From assembly GCA_034620365.1 (NCBI GenBank), contig JAQGEQ010000145.1, positions 62,001 to 126,000 of the forward strand: a stretch of DNA of 64,000 nt, read 5' to 3'. Below the pieces are notes generated by a model that saw only the letters and a program-made list of their open reading frames with translations, made no database searches and was not told where the DNA came from. Position 1 is the stretch's first letter, and each line of letters starts with the position of its first letter. The DNA comes from Pegea sp. RAD2-039. Taxonomy: Eukaryota > Chordata > Thaliacea > Salpida > Salpidae. Made by a program: the position numbers and the translations under genes. Below are positions 39,301 to 50,805 of the stretch, in pieces.

Positions 39301-40045
39301 TCCTCGTGGACGAAAAGATCTTTTACGAAGCTGTGGATTGTTCTTCTCCTTGGCAACATCACCATCGGCGGTTGTTATGGAAATTTTGGTGAGTTTTAAA
39401 TAGTTATTGTGATGACGTAACTTACAATACACATTAGGAAAAACTTGGATTAGATCGAAAGAGCATGAGTCATCATCGTGTTGATCTGCCAATGACGTCA
39501 TCAAGCACGTTTCCATTGCGACCGACATCGACTATAAAACCTCGAAAGCACGATAGAATACTACTTAGTAATTTACTAACTTTTGCTCGCTAGGTGGCGC
39601 TAATAATCTTCTCTTCTTCAGAACCTGATGAGAAGCGTCTTGATGTTGAGTTTCCATCTCCAAGAAAATTCAATTTTCTCTCTTTTCTTATACTTCTGGT
39701 TCTTATTGGTACTTGTACATCTTTAAGAGCTTTCATAATTGAACAATTTACTTTTTTAGGTGGAATTTTGATCTTGGCTCTTATGTCTCTGATTTATCTT
39801 CACATTTTGGCACCAAAGTCATGGATGAAGAGAAATGCTTTGGGCAAACAGCAGCATATCCAGGTTTATATTAAAGACACACAAATTCAATTACTGATTT
39901 TGTTGTTGATTTGTAGAGATGTAGATTTAATGGACAAGCTTATACTGAAGACTTATGTGAAGGATGTAGAAATGATCGTGTTAGTTCTGATCTGTATCCT
40001 TGTATGATAAATAGCTTCTGGGACATGAATTTGAAGAAGTTTTAA
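36383..40045 (+). CDS. Type I membrane protein: vWA-like - CUB - vWA - TM
   Basis: The start at 36383 encodes a signal peptide (MKLISLLLLLWLSAAESR). Domain order: a vWA-like domain (DVIFIIQVSG at 36640, RVSVIFFNK, KKPTLILYIGN at 37083); a Lys/Ser-rich linker; a CUB domain from about 37950 to 38540 (LWSPNYF, SVHCVWKLRARKGWRIYI, DKVDIFDD, ISIRFTSDSS, GFVARW); a second vWA (38700-39400: FDVVYLVDTSSSIS with an intact DxSxS metal site, RFGLIKFGTNP, SGSSIGKALDFS, KIIFILSDASS); a transmembrane segment split by an intron (about 39680-39800); and a basic cytoplasmic start (KSWMKRN). The Cys-containing tail ends at 40045. The first vWA has Q-V-S-G-I at the metal site, so it probably cannot bind a cation. 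Exon limits between 37210 and 37900 are uncertain. No orthologue is known to me. Confidence 0.75.
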
Positions 40046-40075
40046 TTTTTTGAAAAGTTGAAATATTCCACAAAA
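39817..40075 (+). repeat. Left end of the tandem segmental duplication (copy 1)
   Basis: From AAAGTCATGGATGAAGAG at about 39817 to about 40075 the sequence is almost identical to 50578-50832. Homology between the two copies resumes at 46911 (copy 1) and 50950 (copy 2) and runs through the reductase genes. The duplication border therefore lies within a late exon of the vWA-CUB gene. Confidence 0.85.
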
Positions 40076-40374
40076 ATCTATTTCTCCATAAAGTTTAATA
40101 AATTCAAAAAAGTGGAACTTATTTGTAAACTTTTAAAAACAATTTAATAAATCTATTTAAATACGCCTGGCTACAAATAATAGCCTTTATAGAAAATACA
40201 AAATACTATGAATACAGAAAGATTAGGAAAATATCGTAAGTTTCACAATTAATTATAATTAATGTAGATAAGAAATAAAAATAAATTCTAAATAAAAGAA
40301 AATATACAAAGAAAATGAAAAACAAGTAGTTTTATAATTCAGTTGTTAGCAAAATTACTTAAATCATTTATTTC
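40046..40374. other. 3' flank of the vWA-CUB gene up to the LINE cluster
   Basis: AT-rich sequence without coding potential. Beyond about 40075 it no longer matches the second copy of the segmental duplication, so the LINE-containing insertion relative to copy 2 begins around here. Confidence 0.4.
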
Positions 40375-42260
40375 AATAAATGCGAAGGAGGGTGCCTGAA
40401 GAGAGCACCTCTCGCTAACACACGAACAACATCTATTTAGTCAAAAATATAGAAAGCAAAAGATATAACACATGGCATTTCAGTAGACCTCAAAATATAA
40501 AACAGTGAACAATTACATATAATGTTAATAATATAAAAACGGAGGAAATCACAGTTTATAAATGGTATTGTTGGCAATATTATAACGGTTCAACTTCTGC
40601 TTGAACAACGCGAGCGACTCCGACATGACAATTGCAGCTGGTTCCATGTACTAATTGTACGGTATGAGAAAAAATTTGCTCTGACCAATGTACCAGGTGA
40701 TATAGGCTTATTAAGATGTAATGTGTGTCGTCTGAGCTGATATAGCTTGAGGGAAGGACTAATGGAAAAGAAATCATCGAATTGAAGGTCAATTAAATTA
40801 TGGATAATTTCAAAAATAAGAATTAAGTCGTGTTTAATCCGTCGGATTTCCAAAGTATCTAAATTGAAGAAGCCGAGACGATGTTTATAACTATCATATT
40901 TAATATTAAGTTTCCTGCATACTAATCTTGTAAATGTGGCCTGAACAGATTCGATTTTTTTGATATCACTAACTTGATATGGCATCCATGCACTAACATT
41001 GTATTCAAGAATTGGGCGTATGTACAGTTTGAAAAGATTGATAAAGAAGCATGGATTCTTAGAATTAAAGATCTTTATAATAAGGAAGACAAGGTTGATA
41101 GATTTTCCAAAGATTTTGGAAACATAATTGTGCCATTTAAAGTCAAATGATAAATTAATGCCAAGCGAAACTGGTTTGTAGTTAATAGGAGTAATAATAG
41201 CTTTCTTCCAAATTTGTGGAACTCTTCCTCGCCTCAGAGTGATGTTAAGGAGTAGAGATAAAGATATTTATACAGAGGAAGTAGTTTTTCTTAAAAACAA
41301 AGCTGGGATCTGATCTGGGGTGTTGAAAATTGATGGTTTTATGGAAGAATTAGCCTTAGATACCGTATTACACGTTATGTCAAGATCTACCATCTCAGAG
41401 ACATTTGTAAGAATGTCGGAGTAGGAGAGAGAAGGAGTATTACCATCATTGGTTATAAAACGCTGTTAAATTGTTTGTTTAGCAACTCAGCTGTATTCTT
41501 TGGTTTCATCACAAGCTGGTTATCAATTAGGTGAGGTAGATGAGACCTCGCCTTAACCTTTGATTTATAAAACCAAAAAACGTTTCTTGCAAGGTGAAGA
41601 TAAAAGTGCACTTTCTCTTCCTAAGTAAAAATTAGAAATAGATTTCTTGTAAACTATACAAAGATCTTTGTACAGAGATTTGATGGAAGGGTCTGTTTTA
41701 GTTTGTTTGTATAGGAGGTTTTTTAAATGTTGTAAATTCTTTAAATATTTGGGCAAATGTGGTTTTTGTTGGCTCTATAAAAAGGTATGAATTTTTTGAT
41801 TGACTCTTTAACGATGTTAGTAAACCTTGAGTAAATAGTATTGATGTCTTCGGAAGAGTTGAAAACAGAAATCCATTCAACATCTGATAGAAACTTTTTA
41901 ATAACATTATAATTTCCACAGTAAAAATTCCTTTTGCTTGAAGTTTTAATGTTCATAGAAAAAGTTTGATGGAGCTTGAATTCAATCATATTGTGATCGC
42001 ATGTCAAAGCAAAAGGTTCTTTTTGATCAACGTAGATAATGTTTTCGGGTTTTGATGTGATGAGAAGATCCAAAGTATTACCACTAGCTTGGGTTGGAAA
42101 AGTAACCATCTGAGATAGATTATTGGTAATAAGGAAGCTTACAAAGAAAAGCTGAATTAGTATTATCCCTATCCAAGTTTAACGATTTTCTAATAAATGC
42201 TAAATTCGGGTTATTCCAATCAATTTTACTGAAATTAAGATCTCCCAAAATATATAACTC
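40375..42260 (-). mobile_element. CR1-like LINE, endonuclease to 3' tail, degenerate
   Basis: On the minus strand an endonuclease part (LGDLNFSKIDWNNPN at about 42250, then SGNTLDLLITSKP and TCDHNMIEFKL, the DH catalytic block) continues into an eroded reverse transcriptase. Readable again at 40985-40590 is the C-terminal block with MPYQVSDIKKIESVQATFTR and RTISTWNQL. The element ends near 40375 in a conserved tail with a GAGAG-CTCTC stem-loop. The middle (41200-41740) contains many stops. It is dead. Confidence 0.75.
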
Positions 42261-43480
42261 AGGACACACAACGCTCTTCAAAACCTTCAATAAGGTCTTA
42301 ATAGTAACTTCCTCATTAGTTTTGAAGGGTGAATGTGCAACGATTACTGCATCTTCGGCAAAAAGTAAGTCACAGATGCAGATCTTTTTAACTTTAGAAA
42401 TCATTTAGAAGCATTGAAAAGACTTCTTTCAGATCTTGAATGAAAGTAGACTCCTTCTGAGGATGCATTAATGCTTGTTTTAGTAATATTGAAAATAATA
42501 TTGCGTTGGGGCATCCCTGTTTTACTCCGTTTTTGATGGTAAATGATTCCGAATAGCTTCCATCATATTAGACTATTGTGTTCATGTGGAATGACTTCAT
42601 CATCTTAAAGAGGCTAGGTAGACATCCAATCTTCAACAGTATCAATAACATACCTTCCCTACTGACAAGGTAAATGAACACGATATGCAAGTGTTATTCT
42701 TTGCATTATTTCTGTGATTGACGCACAGAAAAATCATTATCATAGTCGAGCGTTTTCATCACTGGTGTGATTCTATCCTTTCAACTAGCATTTGTAGGCA
42801 AAGAAGCATCACATGAGTGAATCTTAAGCAAGGATATTCCTCTGTGATTGTTGCAATCGTACCTGGCACCCTTATTTTTGTACATCGTCTTCTGAAATCG
42901 ATCCTTCTCCCCAACATTTGATTAAAATATCGTGGAGAAGAGGCAAGTTGTACATTTTTTACCAAGTCAGGTGGTATGTGGGTCGCTACCATTGCAGAAA
43001 TGGCTTTGATAAGTTATTCTCGTGTTGGTTTGTAATGTATGATTGGTAAATGTTTCATTTTATCTATAATTACTTAAAATTTCAAAAGCAATAAAATTTA
43101 TGATAAACAACTGAAACACAAATGAGATTCATTCATAAAAATCATTTTAGAAAACTTAATGACTTAAATAAAAAATGTCTCCTTAAAATCCTATCTTTTA
43201 TCCTGAGACAAATATAAAATATTTTTTATCCGCAAGGTGATGATACAAAGCTGTTAAAACTAGATTAAAACTTCATTCTAAACATTTTGTGTAAGATAAG
43301 TATCTTGAGAGATATTTGAAACATGAAAAAAAGCAAATACTAAATGAAAAGTGAAAAATTTATCTATATAATTATAAAATTATGATATCAAGAAACTAAT
43401 CAAATTTAATCTTATTTATTCTATTTAAAATTACATTAAAAGAATAGTTAATAATTAATTTGTATTATAATGAGAGTTCA
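42261..43480 (-). mobile_element. Chimeric LINE block A (reverse transcriptase fragment)
   Basis: The minus strand contains an ORF starting MVATHIPPDLVKN (42992), then broken frames with FTIKNGVKQGCPNAILFSILL (RT box) and KICICDLLFAEDAVIVAHS at 42390-42340. In the catalytic box FADD has become FAED. The RT sequence stops abruptly after VVCPEL and is joined to the endonuclease of a different, CR1-like LINE. The whole block with this junction recurs inverted at 58.3-59.5 kb. AT-rich non-coding DNA at 43000-43480 belongs to the repeated unit. Confidence 0.7.
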
Positions 43481-43489
43481 TCAACTTAT

Positions 43490-44900
43490 TTTTATCATCT
43501 ACCGACTGACTCCAATAAATCTTGTAGACTTTTGTGAAATCCAACAATTTTCATATTCAGTTGGAGAAATTCTTGATATAAAAAATATATAAGAAATAAA
43601 TTGTTTCAACAGTAGAGTATTAGAACAATTTCCAACCAACTAATTGTTTTTAGGATAAAAAGTATGTAATAGAAGATGTAAATTACGTTCTAGTGCAAAA
43701 GGTTCTTTTTGATCAACGTAGATAATGTTCTGAGGTTTTGATGTGATAAGAAGATCCAAAGTATTACCACTAACTTGGGTTGGAAAAGTAACCATCTGAG
43801 ATAGATTATTGGTAATAAGGAAGCTTACAAAGAAATGACTGAATTAGTATTATCGCTATCCAAGTTAAACGATTTTCTAATAAATGCTAAATTCGGGTTA
43901 TTCCAATCAATTTTACTAAAATTAAAATCTCCCAATGAAAAAAAAACAATTCTCAAGGCCCATGTTGGAACTTTGTATTTGAAATCAGTTGGTTGTTCCT
44001 TCTGATTTCGGTTATACGCCTCTTTTAGAAGACGCTTATTTTCTAAGCGATCATCTTCACACATATCATGTGCTACTCTAATGCGCTCGAATTTTTTGTC
44101 AAGCTTTAGCTTATACAGCTTGGCAAGAAACTTGCATTTGTTCCAATTTTCCTGAAAGGATACTTTCAGCGGTCTTTGATGATCTGAACTTTTTGCTCCA
44201 AGTCTAGTCATTGATATCTTTGGAACGTCCACAAAATCAAGGCTTTGAGAGCACATTTGATTAAAAAACTTACTGTCATCATCTCTATCAGTCTCAGAGA
44301 CATTAAAGATGATGACATTGTTTTCTCTGTCCTCACGATCTACAGTGAGTTTTTTGTTCGTGTCGGTGACCTTCTTGGCAAGAAGCTGCACCATGCTAGC
44401 ATTTTTGTCGGAACCGGAATCACCGACCACCGAGGCCCATGTGACTTGTTTCTTTGTAGAGGCATCCAGTTCGTTGGTTGATTTGGACAAGCTAGAATTC
44501 TTTTTGTTGATTTGATAACATTGTTGCCAATTTCAGATATAAATTTGGCTAATTCAGCAGATATAGATTTGCTAATGTCGGATAATAGGTTAGAATTAGA
44601 TGAGGGAGCTGTTGTTTCCATGGCTCTACATTTAATGCACAACCATTTAAACCCCATTTGCTTCATCTGGTTGTTATCAAACATATCATAAATTTTCTTG
44701 CTCACATCACTACAGGTTCAATGAAACCAGGAGAGGCATTTAAAGCATTCTATTACCGGATCTTCACTAGAGCAAATTTTATTGTAGGATTGGCAATCGC
44801 CATTGCAAGCTTGGTTTGAGGAAGTTGGTTTGTGAGAATTTTTCTATATACTGGAATGTAAGGTCTTGGCAGTTTTATTTGGATCCACCACGGTTTTTAT
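43490..44900 (-). mobile_element. CR1-like LINE ORF1 with PHD finger, fused to endonuclease remnant
   Basis: Reading the minus strand from about 44830, a PHD-type zinc finger appears: CNGDC, then ECFKCLSWFH, an in-frame TGA, TC, and WLCIKC. A Ser-rich and coiled part follows, then an RRM-like domain (RENNVIIFNVSETDRDDD at about 44340; RIRVAHDMCEDDRLENKRLLKEAY at 44100). PHD plus RRM is the usual ORF1 design of CR1-like elements. The ORF then runs directly into FSLGDFNFSKIDWNNPN, the middle of an endonuclease domain, so a large internal deletion removed the start of ORF2. 43490-43825 is the remainder of that endonuclease piece plus unrelated sequence. Confidence 0.7.
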
Positions 44901-45559
44901 TTTCATGAAAGATTTTAGTGTTGCCAAACCAAATACTTCGAATCGATTTGTTATCTAGATAGAATAAATTATCACGAAAAATATACAAATCACTTAATAA
45001 AAATACTTTTATCACAACTTACAAACAATATGAAAATAAAACCTATAACAAATAAAATAACATAATAAATATCACAGTTAACCAGATGTTAAAAGAACTT
45101 GACAAAAATTGATGTAGTGATGGAATAGAGAACATTTCAAGATCATATTATTGAAAAAGTTGTTGTCAGCTGGTGGAAAAAAGGCGTCGATATTGCAAGG
45201 ATATATTAAGCTTATAGAAGAGGTTTACTATGAAGAGTAGAGAAATGAATGCCTCATCAGGAAAACATTTATATGATCTTTGAGTGAAAGTCTAATTTAG
45301 GATGGATATATAAAAAAAAATTTACAATTTGGAATTAGTATTCCAAATACTTGAGATCTTAGAAATTGGGAACTTCCATTATAGAAAAGTTAAATAATAT
45401 TGGACAAAGCTTGAGGGTTTATTTATTGACACATTGGAGAAACATTTGTCCGTAGCTAGCTTGAATTATCTGGATTAAAGCTATAAGTTAATAGATTTCA
45501 AAGAGGCGAAAAACCGCTGATTTTTTACTAAAACTTTGCTATCATCGATAAAGGAGCAT
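44901..45559. other. Spacer between two oppositely oriented LINE copies
   Basis: No clear coding sense. It probably contains the eroded 5' part of one or both LINEs. The stretch near 45400-45560 has LINE-like composition but no motif I can name. Confidence 0.35.
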
Positions 45560-46488
45560 TAAACTACTAGAACCATTTAGTGATGAAACATTCTCGTAAA
45601 CCAGCTGCAAATTCCTTGAAGCAATACTCCATCAATAGATTTATTATTCAACGAGTATCTTCGGTCCTAGACCTTGGCATTACTCTATCATCTGATTTTA
45701 AATGGCGCAATTATGTTTCCAAAATCTTTGAAAAATCAATCCACCTTATTATAAAGACCTTTAATTCTAAGGATCCATACTTCTTTATCAATCTTTTCAA
45801 ATTGTACGTCCAATTCTTGAATACAATGTCAGTGCATGATGCCATATCAAGTTAGTGATATCAAAAAAATCGAGTCTGTTCAGGCAACATTTACGAGATT
45901 AGTATGCAGGAAACTTAATATTAAATATGATAGTTATAAACATCGTCTCAGCTTCTTCAATTTAGATACTTTGGAAATTCGGCGGATTAAATACGACTTA
46001 ATTCTTATTTTTTAAATTATCCACAATTTAATTGACCTTCAATTCGATGATTTCTTCTTCTTCATTAGTCCTTCCCTCAAGCTATATCAGCTCAGACGAC
46101 ACACATTACATCTTAATAAGCCTATATCACCTGGTACATTAATCAGAGCAAATTTTTTCCCATACCGCACAATTAGTACATGGAATCAGCTGCCATCAGA
46201 CATTGTTATGTCGAAGTCACTCGCGTTGTTCAAGCAGAAGTTAAACCGTTATAATATTGCCAACAATGCCATTTATAAACTGTGATTTCCTCCGTTTTTA
46301 TATTATTAACAGTATATGTAATTGTTCACTGTTTTATATTTTGAGGTCTACTGAAATGCCATGTGTTACATCTTTTGCTTTCTATATTTTTGACTAATTA
46401 AATGTTATTTGTGAAAATGTGTGTTAGCGAGAGGTGCTCTCTTTAGGTACCCTCCTTCGCATTTATTGTAATAAATAAATAAATAGAG
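45560..46488 (+). mobile_element. 5'-truncated CR1-like LINE with intact 3' tail
   Basis: Plus-strand coding sense with few breaks: VLDLGITLSSDFKWRNYVSK, MPYQVSDIKKIESVQATFTR, RRHTLHLNKPISPGT and finally RTISTWNQLPSDIVMSKS-ALFKQKLNRYN, the standard C-terminus of CR1/Jockey-type reverse transcriptases. The 3' UTR ends in GTGTGTTAGCGAGAGGTGCTCTC-type tail sequence and an (AAAT)n run at about 46470-46485. It is the same family as the minus-strand copy at 40375-42260; the two tails point outward. Confidence 0.85.
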
Positions 46489-47695
46489 AATACTGACCTA
46501 TTAGAGACACATTATTATAGCATAGATAGATCTCCTAATAAATAAAGATATAATTTTTTTGTAAGAGTTAAACTGTTCTTTATGTTGTGAATGGTGGTGA
46601 TAATGTCAATATTAGTAAAATCAAACCAGTAAATTTATTAGTCAAAATCGTCCATAAGATTAAAACCCTTCGCTTAAAAATGATGCTTTTGAAATCGTTT
46701 TCTTTGGTGAAGACTCTCTGAGAGCTTCTCGTTTCATTAATTAAGTTTAACATTTTGTTGCACTTAAGGTTGTTTTAACATTTTAATTTAAAGTAATTAA
46801 AAGTTAACAAAAATAATTAATTAACTTTTTGAATGATCAATATTGATTTCAGTATTCAATTTTTATATAAATATTGCATAAGCTTGCTTATCTTTAAAAT
46901 AATTTTTATTAGAAATGACTAATCAGCTAATATTTGCTATTGTAAACGCAGACGAACATTTGATCAACAAATTTTATTAGTTACCAAATTACTATCGAAA
47001 CGGCAATTCGAGAATTAATTATGTAGTTAAAAAATTTCATAAAGTATTGTCTTGTTATTTATTTACTAACTATGAACCTATCACAAATTTATTAGATAAA
47101 CTGTTTACTAGAATTAAAATAAATGCACTCATAGTAATCATAATCAGGTAAATCATTAATTATCTGTTATTGTTGAGTTTACTAGTTAGTACAGTTGTAA
47201 CTTTAAAACTGTATTTATCCTTTAGATATTTAGAACAAGTCACACCATTTCAAAAAATTGACTATTTAAATATTTCATTTGTAATTTATAGAAATTTATG
47301 AAATCTCAAAAGCAAATATTAATTAAAGCTATTTATAGTTACATAAGTGATTTATTTTAAAAAATGACAACCAAGCTATAAATTAATTTAATATATTCAA
47401 ATAAATTGTGTTTTTATTATAAGAAAAAGAAGCTTAATTAACAAAACAAAAAAGTTATTAAATAATTAAAAGATAATTTGTACTAAAGGCAAACAAACGC
47501 TTTAATATTTATAAGTTTTCCAGTAAAAGTTTGTTTAACGTTTTTAAGAAAACAATTATTGATTTTTATAATAAATAGATTAATAATAATAAGGTTTTGG
47601 ATAATTTTCATGAAGCAACTACCAGGAAATCAAAAAAGACGTCTACACTTAAACAAACAGACCAGTTTTCAAGTCTATATAGAGCAGTTCGAAGC
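46489..47695. other. Upstream region of the first reductase gene, part of the segmental duplication
   Basis: No gene. From 46911 onward the DNA is closely related to 50950-51290 and 52250-52630, the corresponding region of copy 2, which is interrupted there by about 0.95 kb of extra DNA. AT-rich, without recognisable elements apart from the promoter listed next. Confidence 0.5.
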
Positions 47696-47706
47696 TATAT
47701 ATAAAA
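47696..47706 (+). promoter_or_regulatory. TATA box of the first FAR gene
   Basis: TATATATAAAA lies 59 bp before the start ATG (47765), with an initiator-like ATCAGTAGG just downstream. The same arrangement is kept in the second copy (54490-54500). Confidence 0.55.
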
Positions 47707-47764
47707 CATCAGTAGGTTTGTTACAGTGACAATCTCTAGGAAGTAACTTGAAGACGACACAGAA

Positions 47765-50024
47765 ATGGTACATAGCTAGATCATATAAGAACTTTAGAAG
47801 AAATAATTTATTTGCAAAATCAATTTTATTTTTTTATTTTTTTTTAAGGAATATCCTCTAATTGCGGACTTTTATGCTGGTAAGACTGTAGCCTTAACAG
47901 GAGGTACAGGGTTTGTTGGTCAAGCAGTGATTGAAAAACTACTTCGAGAATGTCCTGATGTAAAGAAGATCATTTTATTGATCCGAAATAAAAGAGGAGT
48001 CGATCCCGAAGAACGTCTTGATCAATTGGTCATGAAACCAGTAAGTTATCCACTAATTTTATGAACATTAAAGTTTCAGTTGGAATATTTGAAGGCTTTT
48101 GAGAAACTCAGAAAGATTGATCCAAGCTTTCGGAAGAAATTGGCTTTTGTTTCATGTGATCTAGAAGCTGAAGATTTAGGATTAAGTAAAGATGGTCGAA
48201 AGATGTTGGTGAATGAAGTGAACATCTTCATCCATTCAGCAGCCACTTTAAAGTTTAATGAAGCTATGAGGTAAATGTGGTCACGTGATCTACTTCATCT
48301 CAATTATTTTACCACGTGACGTTTACAGAATCGCTTTCAACATGAATGTACAATGTACTCGACGATTGATGAAAGTTTTCCGATCCATGAAAAATATTCA
48401 AGTCTACGTTCACATCTCAACAGGTTCAACAAACATCTTCAAATCACTAATGACGTCATCACCGCTGTCTGCAGCTTACGTCAATTGCAATCGATTTGAA
48501 GGAGAAGTTGAAGAGAAAGTCTATCCGAGTCGCATCTGCTACAAGGACATGGAACATTCTCTTAAATGGATGAAGGATGAAACAATCGAGAAAATGCTCG
48601 GCGACATCTTAGAAGAGCGGTTAGTCTCATAGTGACGTCATCATCATGTGACGTCATCATCGCTTTTTTAGACCAAACACTTACACATTGACGAAAGCAA
48701 TGGCAGAAGAAGCAGTTATTAATGAGATTGGGGAAATCCCCTGTTGCATCGCGCGCCCAGGTATAATTACTGCGTCAATTAAGGACCCTGTACCAGGATG
48801 GATTGGGAACTTATATGGCCCGACTGGGCTCATGGCTGCTAATATGAAAGGCGTTTGTCGGTTGTGTATTGGTGATCCAAGTTGTATCATGGACTTGGTT
48901 CCTGTCGACTTTATTGCAAATGGTATCATTGCAAGTGCAATGAAAACTGCTATTGACGCGAAAACGCGACGTCGCGACCAAAAGTCCCGGGCTAGTATTG
49001 ACAGTGGTACATCTGAAGCTTTCCATAACTCAAAAACTGTTAGTTCATCAGATGAATCTGGTTTGTTGGTCTTCATCTTGGCCTCAATAGATTATAATAA
49101 TTGAGATTTTATTAGATACTTCTTCAATTGACATGAATCATTATCGAAAGGAGCCAGCAGTTTCAGATGTCCCAGTCTACCACCTCTCTGCTTGTGGCGT
49201 CAATCCAATCAATCTTCAGGGAATCAGTAAGTTTGTTTACATGGAAACGAGTCCAATCAGTATTTAAATGATTATTTTGAAGTTGATGGTCTGAATTATT
49301 GGAACGAAAAAACGCCTGCAGTACATTATGTACCTTTAAAAGCATCTATTGACTGGAATAGGTTTTCTAATTTGCTTCAATCTTTTTGTTAGTTTTTTGA
49401 CATTTTTTTTTGTAGAAATTTCTACAAATTCCGTTCTTTTTTAATTGAATATCTTCCATCAGTTTATCTTGATATGTTAGCAAAATTATCAGGACAGCGA
49501 CAAGGGTAAACCTCTACAGTGAAAAGTGGTCAGCTTAATGATTATTTGTATTAAAGAGCTAGGCCAATGTACACAAGATTAGAAGCTGGGATGAATGTTT
49601 TAGAGTTCTTCTTTAGAAATTGTTTTGATTTTCAATGGAAGCGATCAAAAAATTTGCTTTACAGTCTACACCCGAAGGACCAACAAGTGTTTAATTAAAA
49701 GTTTAATCACATTCCATTTTTGATACCTTTTATTTTTAGACATACAACTTTGATCCTCATACTCTTGATTGGAGAGATTATTTAGGTGTATACTATGGAG
49801 GGATTAAAAAGTATGTGTTACGAGAAAAGAGCTCAGTAGAAAATAATCTTAAGAGACAAGCCAGGTAAGATGTAGATGTTTGTAGTAGATTGTAATGTAA
49901 GTTTATTTGTAGAGTGAATCAAGCCTATGACATTGCTAGCAATTTATTTTTGATGGCTGCTGGTATAGTCCCGGCTTCATTTGGAGTCACTAACACAATA
50001 TGGGAGTCAACTTCTTATAATTGA
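47765..50024 (+). CDS. Fatty acyl-CoA reductase, copy 1, 11 exons
   Basis: Predicted exons: 47765-47767 (ATG only), 47849-48040, 48080-48270, 48329-48619, 48672-49060, 49116-49226, 49283-49361, 49416-49505, 49563-49686, 49740-49864 and 49913-50024. They total 568 residues in frame. The N-terminal NAD(P)-binding Rossmann domain has GKTVALTGGTGFVGQAV (TGxxGxxG) and IFIHSAATLKFNEAM. The catalytic YxxxK is YTLTK in RPNTYTLTKAMAE, and IARPG-ITASIKDPVPGWIGN follows. The C-terminal FAR domain has SFLIEYLPSVYLDMLAKLSG and LGVYYGGIKKYVL. The enzyme reduces fatty acyl-CoA to fatty alcohol with NADPH, for wax or ether-lipid synthesis, usually on peroxisomal or ER membranes. Relative to animal FAR1 (about 515 residues) there is an extra polar insert near residues 355-390 (RRRDQKSR, Ser-rich). 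The two C-terminal membrane helices are shortened. Confidence 0.85.
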
Positions 50025-50577
50025 TAGATCCAAATATTGAAGAAGTCTTTTATTTAATACTTTAGTCTGTATAAATTATATGAATTCAATTAAATCTGGA
50101 TAAAGTGATAAAAATAAGTTTTAAAGCGTTAAATGGGAAAAATTTTTAATGATTATTCGCTTGAATAAGATGCAACGAAAAAATGTATCTTTCACTTCAA
50201 TTTATCTAATACTATATATATCGTTTATAACATTGCAAAAAAAGAACTTTAATTTCCTTTCTACATTTAATAATTGGTGCTTTTAAATAAAATATCAGAA
50301 AACAATTGAATTGAAAAAGTTGTGTCTAAATACTCTGTCAATAAATCAAATTGTTTTTAAAAACTCCTTGATAATTGGTTCTCTGAACTTGTTTTAAATA
50401 AATAACTTTCCAAGTCACTTGGTTAAATCAGATGATTATCAAACTAATGTTTCTATCATTGAATTTTACTGAATTCTCACAACTTAATGATTAAATCTAA
50501 TAATTAGCTGTTTACTTTCAAATCAAGTTTTCGGATTTTTATATCAAAAGTCTTTGAGTCAGTTAATACAGGTTGTA
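50025..50577. other. 3' flank of FAR copy 1 up to the duplication junction
   Basis: AT-rich and without a gene. Its first 250 bp match the DNA downstream of FAR copy 2 (56814-57150). The junction with the copied vWA-CUB exons lies at about 50575. Confidence 0.5.
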
Positions 50578-50805
50578 TTAAAAGTCATGGATGAAGAGAA
50601 ATGCTTTGGGCAAACAGCAGCATATCCAGGTTTATATTAAAGACACACAAATTCAATTACTGATTTTGTTGTTGATTTGTAGAGATGTAGATTTAATGGA
50701 CAAGCTTATACTAAAGACTTATGTGAAGGATGTAGAAATGATCGTGTTAGTTCTGATCTGTATCCTTGTATGATAAATAGCTTCTGGGACATGAATTTGA
50801 AGAAG
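50578..50805 (+). pseudogene. Stranded copy of the last exons of the vWA-CUB-vWA gene
   Basis: The sequence reproduces 39817-40045 nearly base for base: the end of the exon coding KSWMKRNALGKQQHIQ, the short intron and the terminal Cys-containing exon up to the stop. Nothing of the signal peptide, vWA, CUB or transmembrane segment precedes it. It is therefore an orphan 3' fragment made by the tandem duplication and is presumably not expressed as protein. Confidence 0.85.

Noticed and set aside
40375-46488. Twin-priming product (one LINE with inverted 5' half)
   Set aside because: Both arms carry a complete 3' tail, so two separate insertions explain the data better.
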